NCBI RefSeq assembly: GCF_013778455.1
Contig: NZ_JACEHE010000001.1
Location: forward strand, 124,001-188,000
DNA: 64,000 bases
DNA from: Streptomyces himalayensis subsp. himalayensis
GTDB taxonomy: Bacteria; Actinomycetota; Actinomycetes; Streptomycetales; Streptomycetaceae
Reading direction: 5' to 3'
Shown here one piece after another: positions 62,611-64,000 of the stretch. The first letter of the stretch is position 1, and each line of letters starts with the position of its first letter. The notes below the pieces were generated by a model. It did no database searches. It had not been told where the DNA came from and was given only the letters and a program-made list of their open reading frames with translations. The translations under genes and the position numbers were made by a program.

Positions 62611-62934
62611 GTGATCAGCATCAACACCAGCTCCGTCAGCACCGTGAAAATGACCGATCGCTCGGTCGTCGCTTCCTGCCTGCTCGGCCTCTCCAACCTG
62701 GGCACCGGTCTGTCCGGCATTCCCGCCGTGCGTCCGGCGTCCTCCGTGTCTCCCTCGGGTCTTGAGATCCGGGAGCGCAATGAGCGACCGACCCAGGCAC
62801 CGGAAGCAGTAGCAGCAGTGGCACAGGCCTCGGCCTATGCCTTTGCGGCGGCCGGTGCCGGATCCCGCAAGCAGACGCAGCACCACACGATGTGGGCCTT
62901 CCGTGGGCTCGAACCCTGGAGTGATCCAGCCTGA
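62611..62934 (+). CDS. Leader ORF upstream of wblC (107 codons)
   Basis: GTG 62611 has a perfect AGGAGG (62597-62602) 8 nt upstream and runs 107 codons to TGA at 62932-62934. The product (VISINTSSVSTVKMTDRSVVASCL...) ends in MWAFRGLEPWSDPA, which could also be read alone from ATG 62890. No domain is visible. It ends 26 nt before an intrinsic terminator, so ribosome stalling in it could decide whether transcription reaches wblC, as proposed for whiB7 leaders. Whether the whole ORF or only its end matters is unknown. Confidence 0.6.
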   Translation: MISINTSSVSTVKMTDRSVVASCLLGLSNLGTGLSGIPAVRPASSVSPSGLEIRERNERPTQAPEAVAAVAQASAYAFAAAGAGSRKQTQHHTMWAFRGLEPWSDPA

Positions 62935-62959
62935 TACGCCATCAGGCCGGCGCCTTCAG

Positions 62960-63004
62960 GGCCGCGGAACCCCATCCGGGATCCGCGGCCCTTCTGTTTT
63001 CCCC
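62960..63004 (+). terminator. Attenuator terminator in the wblC leader
   Basis: GGCCGCGGA (62959-62967) pairs with TCCGCGGCC (62982-62990), followed by the U-rich tract CTTCTGTTTTCCCC. It lies between the leader ORF and wblC and should block wblC expression unless an alternative fold forms. Confidence 0.8.
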
Positions 63005-63108
63005 CAACGGGGACGACGGAGCGAAGGGGCCTCGGGACAAGAAAGACCCGGTACAACCAGCCGCCACCCGGCCAACAGGCCGGAACGACCAGACGAGGAA
63101 GACGAACC

Positions 63109-63477
63109 GTGCAACTCGAAGCGCACGCCCCGTCCGTACCGCCTTCCGAAACGATCCCCCCGCCCGGCCTCACGGAGGACTCCACCTTGACCCCGCTCAC
63201 TGCGCTCTCCGCGCTCGACGACGCCATCGAGAACCTCGGCGTACCCGTCCCCTGCCGCTCCTACGACCCGGAGGTCTTCTTCGCCGAGTCGCCGGCCGAT
63301 GTCGAGTACGCCAAGTCCCTCTGCCGCACCTGCCCGCTGATCGAGGCCTGCCTCGCCGGCGCCAAGGAGCGGCGTGAGCCGTGGGGCGTCTGGGGCGGCG
63401 AACTCTTCGTCCAGGGCGTCGTGGTTGCCCGCAAGCGGCCGCGTGGCCGCCCGCGCAAGAACCCGGTCGTCGCATGA
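63109..63477 (+). CDS. wblC: WhiB-family regulator WblC (WhiB7)
   Basis: A 122-residue iron-sulfur regulator. The four cluster Cys are in PVPCRSY, SLCRTCPL and EACLAG (C...CxxCxxxxxC), and GVWGGEL is the beta-turn motif. The C terminus ends with the AT-hook RGRPRKN that is specific for WhiB7/WblC and binds AT-rich DNA. WblC pairs with the principal sigma factor to turn on antibiotic-resistance and ribosome-protection genes. GTG 63109 has GAGGAAG about 9 nt upstream. It lies behind the attenuator and ends in an ATGA overlap with the next gene, right after uvrD2 as in mycobacteria (Rv3197A). Confidence 0.95.
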   Translation: MQLEAHAPSVPPSETIPPPGLTEDSTLTPLTALSALDDAIENLGVPVPCRSYDPEVFFAESPADVEYAKSLCRTCPLIEACLAGAKERREPWGVWGGELFVQGVVVARKRPRGRPRKNPVVA

Positions 63478-63797
63478 ACGCCACCGGAACGATCGACCGC
63501 CCTCACACGCACGACCCCCAGAAGCAGGCCCCGATGACGACGTCCACCAGCGAGCCCGTCGGCTCCGCGACCCCAGACTTCACCACCACCGGCGCGACCG
63601 ACTCGCGCCAGAACAGGACCCGAGAGATGCAACTCATCCCAGAAGCCCTGGCTCGTGCGCATATGCACGACCGACTGCGTGAGGCCGAGGCGGAACGCCA
63701 GGCCGTGCGCCTGGCTGTCGCCCGGCGGATGCAGCGCCGCGCCGAGCGCGCGTCGCTCCGCGCCCGCCGCGCCCTGGCCCTGGCCGTGATGCAGTAA
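63474..63797 (+). CDS. Small basic protein coupled to wblC (107 aa)
   Basis: A 107-residue protein starting at ATG 63474, inside the wblC stop (ATGA overlap), so its translation depends on wblC. The N-terminal half is Thr/Ser-rich and the C-terminal half is a long basic helix (EALARAHMHDRLREAEAERQ, RLAVARRMQRRAERASLRAR). It could be a nucleic-acid- or ribosome-associated helper of the stress response. I do not recognise a family. Confidence 0.6.
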   Translation: MNATGTIDRPHTHDPQKQAPMTTSTSEPVGSATPDFTTTGATDSRQNRTREMQLIPEALARAHMHDRLREAEAERQAVRLAVARRMQRRAERASLRARRALALAVMQ

Positions 63798-63832
63798 CGG
63801 CCGCAGCCGCACAGCAGGCGTACATGCGCTCC

Positions 63833-63867
63833 CCGCGGGGGCCGGTCCAACGGACCGGCCCCCGCGG
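63833..63867. terminator. Terminator after the wblC operon
   Basis: CCGCGGGGGCCGGTCC (63833-63848) pairs perfectly with GGACCGGCCCCCGCGG (63852-63867) around 3 nt. Confidence 0.9.
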
Positions 63868-63912
63868 TGCGTTACCCGACGATCCCCCCTGATTCGGCGG
63901 TATCGTCACGAC

Positions 63913-64000
63913 GTGTCGTGTCTTCCCGGGGACAGTGACATCGGCGGCCCCGCCGCGGCGCCCCAGCCTCCCGCGCGGACCCAGGGCCCTGCCCAGCTGC
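63913..64000 (+). CDS. Possible start of the next gene, leaderless
   Basis: GTG 63913 opens a frame that runs to the window edge (VSCLPGDSDIGGPAAAPQPP...) with a -10 box TATCGT (63901-63906) 6 nt upstream. It is too short to identify. In mycobacteria the gene after whiB7's neighbour is an ABC1-kinase-like protein, but nothing here proves that. Confidence 0.3.
   Translation, partial: MSCLPGDSDIGGPAAAPQPPARTQGPAQL

Noticed and set aside
62905..62926. GGGCTCGAACCCTGG in the wblC leader resembling a tRNA T-arm
   Set aside because: No acceptor stem, anticodon arm or CCA end can be fitted on either strand; it lies within the leader ORF.

Overview
The window is a contiguous piece of a Streptomyces-type actinobacterial chromosome. 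GC content is very high, third codon positions are almost all G or C, GTG starts are common, several genes look leaderless, and gene order is recognisable from other actinobacteria. No rRNA, tRNA, CRISPR array, integrase or transposase was found; it reads as core-chromosome sequence with many small repeats.

Layout. (1) About 1-14 kb on both strands matches a conserved actinobacterial block: dapE end, LOG-family protein, folP-like gene, DivIVA-like protein, 3-methyladenine glycosylase I, enoyl-CoA hydratase, DUF3117, O-methyltransferase, an ECF sigma factor of the SigE type with a zinc anti-sigma factor, an HtrA protease, TatB, and the Mrp Fe-S carrier. M. tuberculosis has the same series around sigE-htrA-tatB-mrp. 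(2) About 13-19 kb holds a cation/envelope group: DUF1003, a channel-less MgtE/CBS protein, a lipoprotein, a DUF4230 protein and CorA. (3) About 19-25 kb holds small conserved genes: SUFU, PHP phosphoesterase, MarC, NYN nuclease, hydrolase. (4) About 25-32 kb matches a second conserved block (DEAD-box helicase, ferritin-like protein, DUF3107, TetR, hydrolase) that continues with a DUF3152 metzincin-like protein. (5) 34.8-40.6 kb is a tightly coupled cluster: PelF-like glycosyltransferase, multi-pass membrane protein, a 15-codon leader ORF, NAD-dependent epimerase and a spherulin-4-like glycoside hydrolase. It is the best candidate for an uncharacterised exopolysaccharide system. (6) 40.6-48.3 kb holds MoeZ, two paralogous secreted lipoprotein peptidases, and a three-part membrane protein (membrane segments, kinase-like domain, LPG-synthase/flippase domain). 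(7) 48.4-62.4 kb is DNA repair and redox: alkyltransferase-like protein, the AdnA/AdnB helicase-nuclease pair, an M20 peptidase, NudC, mycoredoxin and UvrD2. (8) 62.4-64 kb holds wblC (whiB7), the antibiotic-resistance regulator, behind a promoter with an AT-rich upstream box, a 107-codon leader ORF and an intrinsic terminator (an attenuator), plus a small coupled downstream gene.

How they work together: the first block links an envelope-stress sigma factor and its anti-sigma factor to a periplasmic protease and Tat export; the last blocks link double-strand-break resection, alkyl-lesion recognition and thiol redox to inducible antibiotic resistance. Most coding tracts that look odd contain in-frame tandem repeats (multiples of 3 bp), a recurring feature of this genome.
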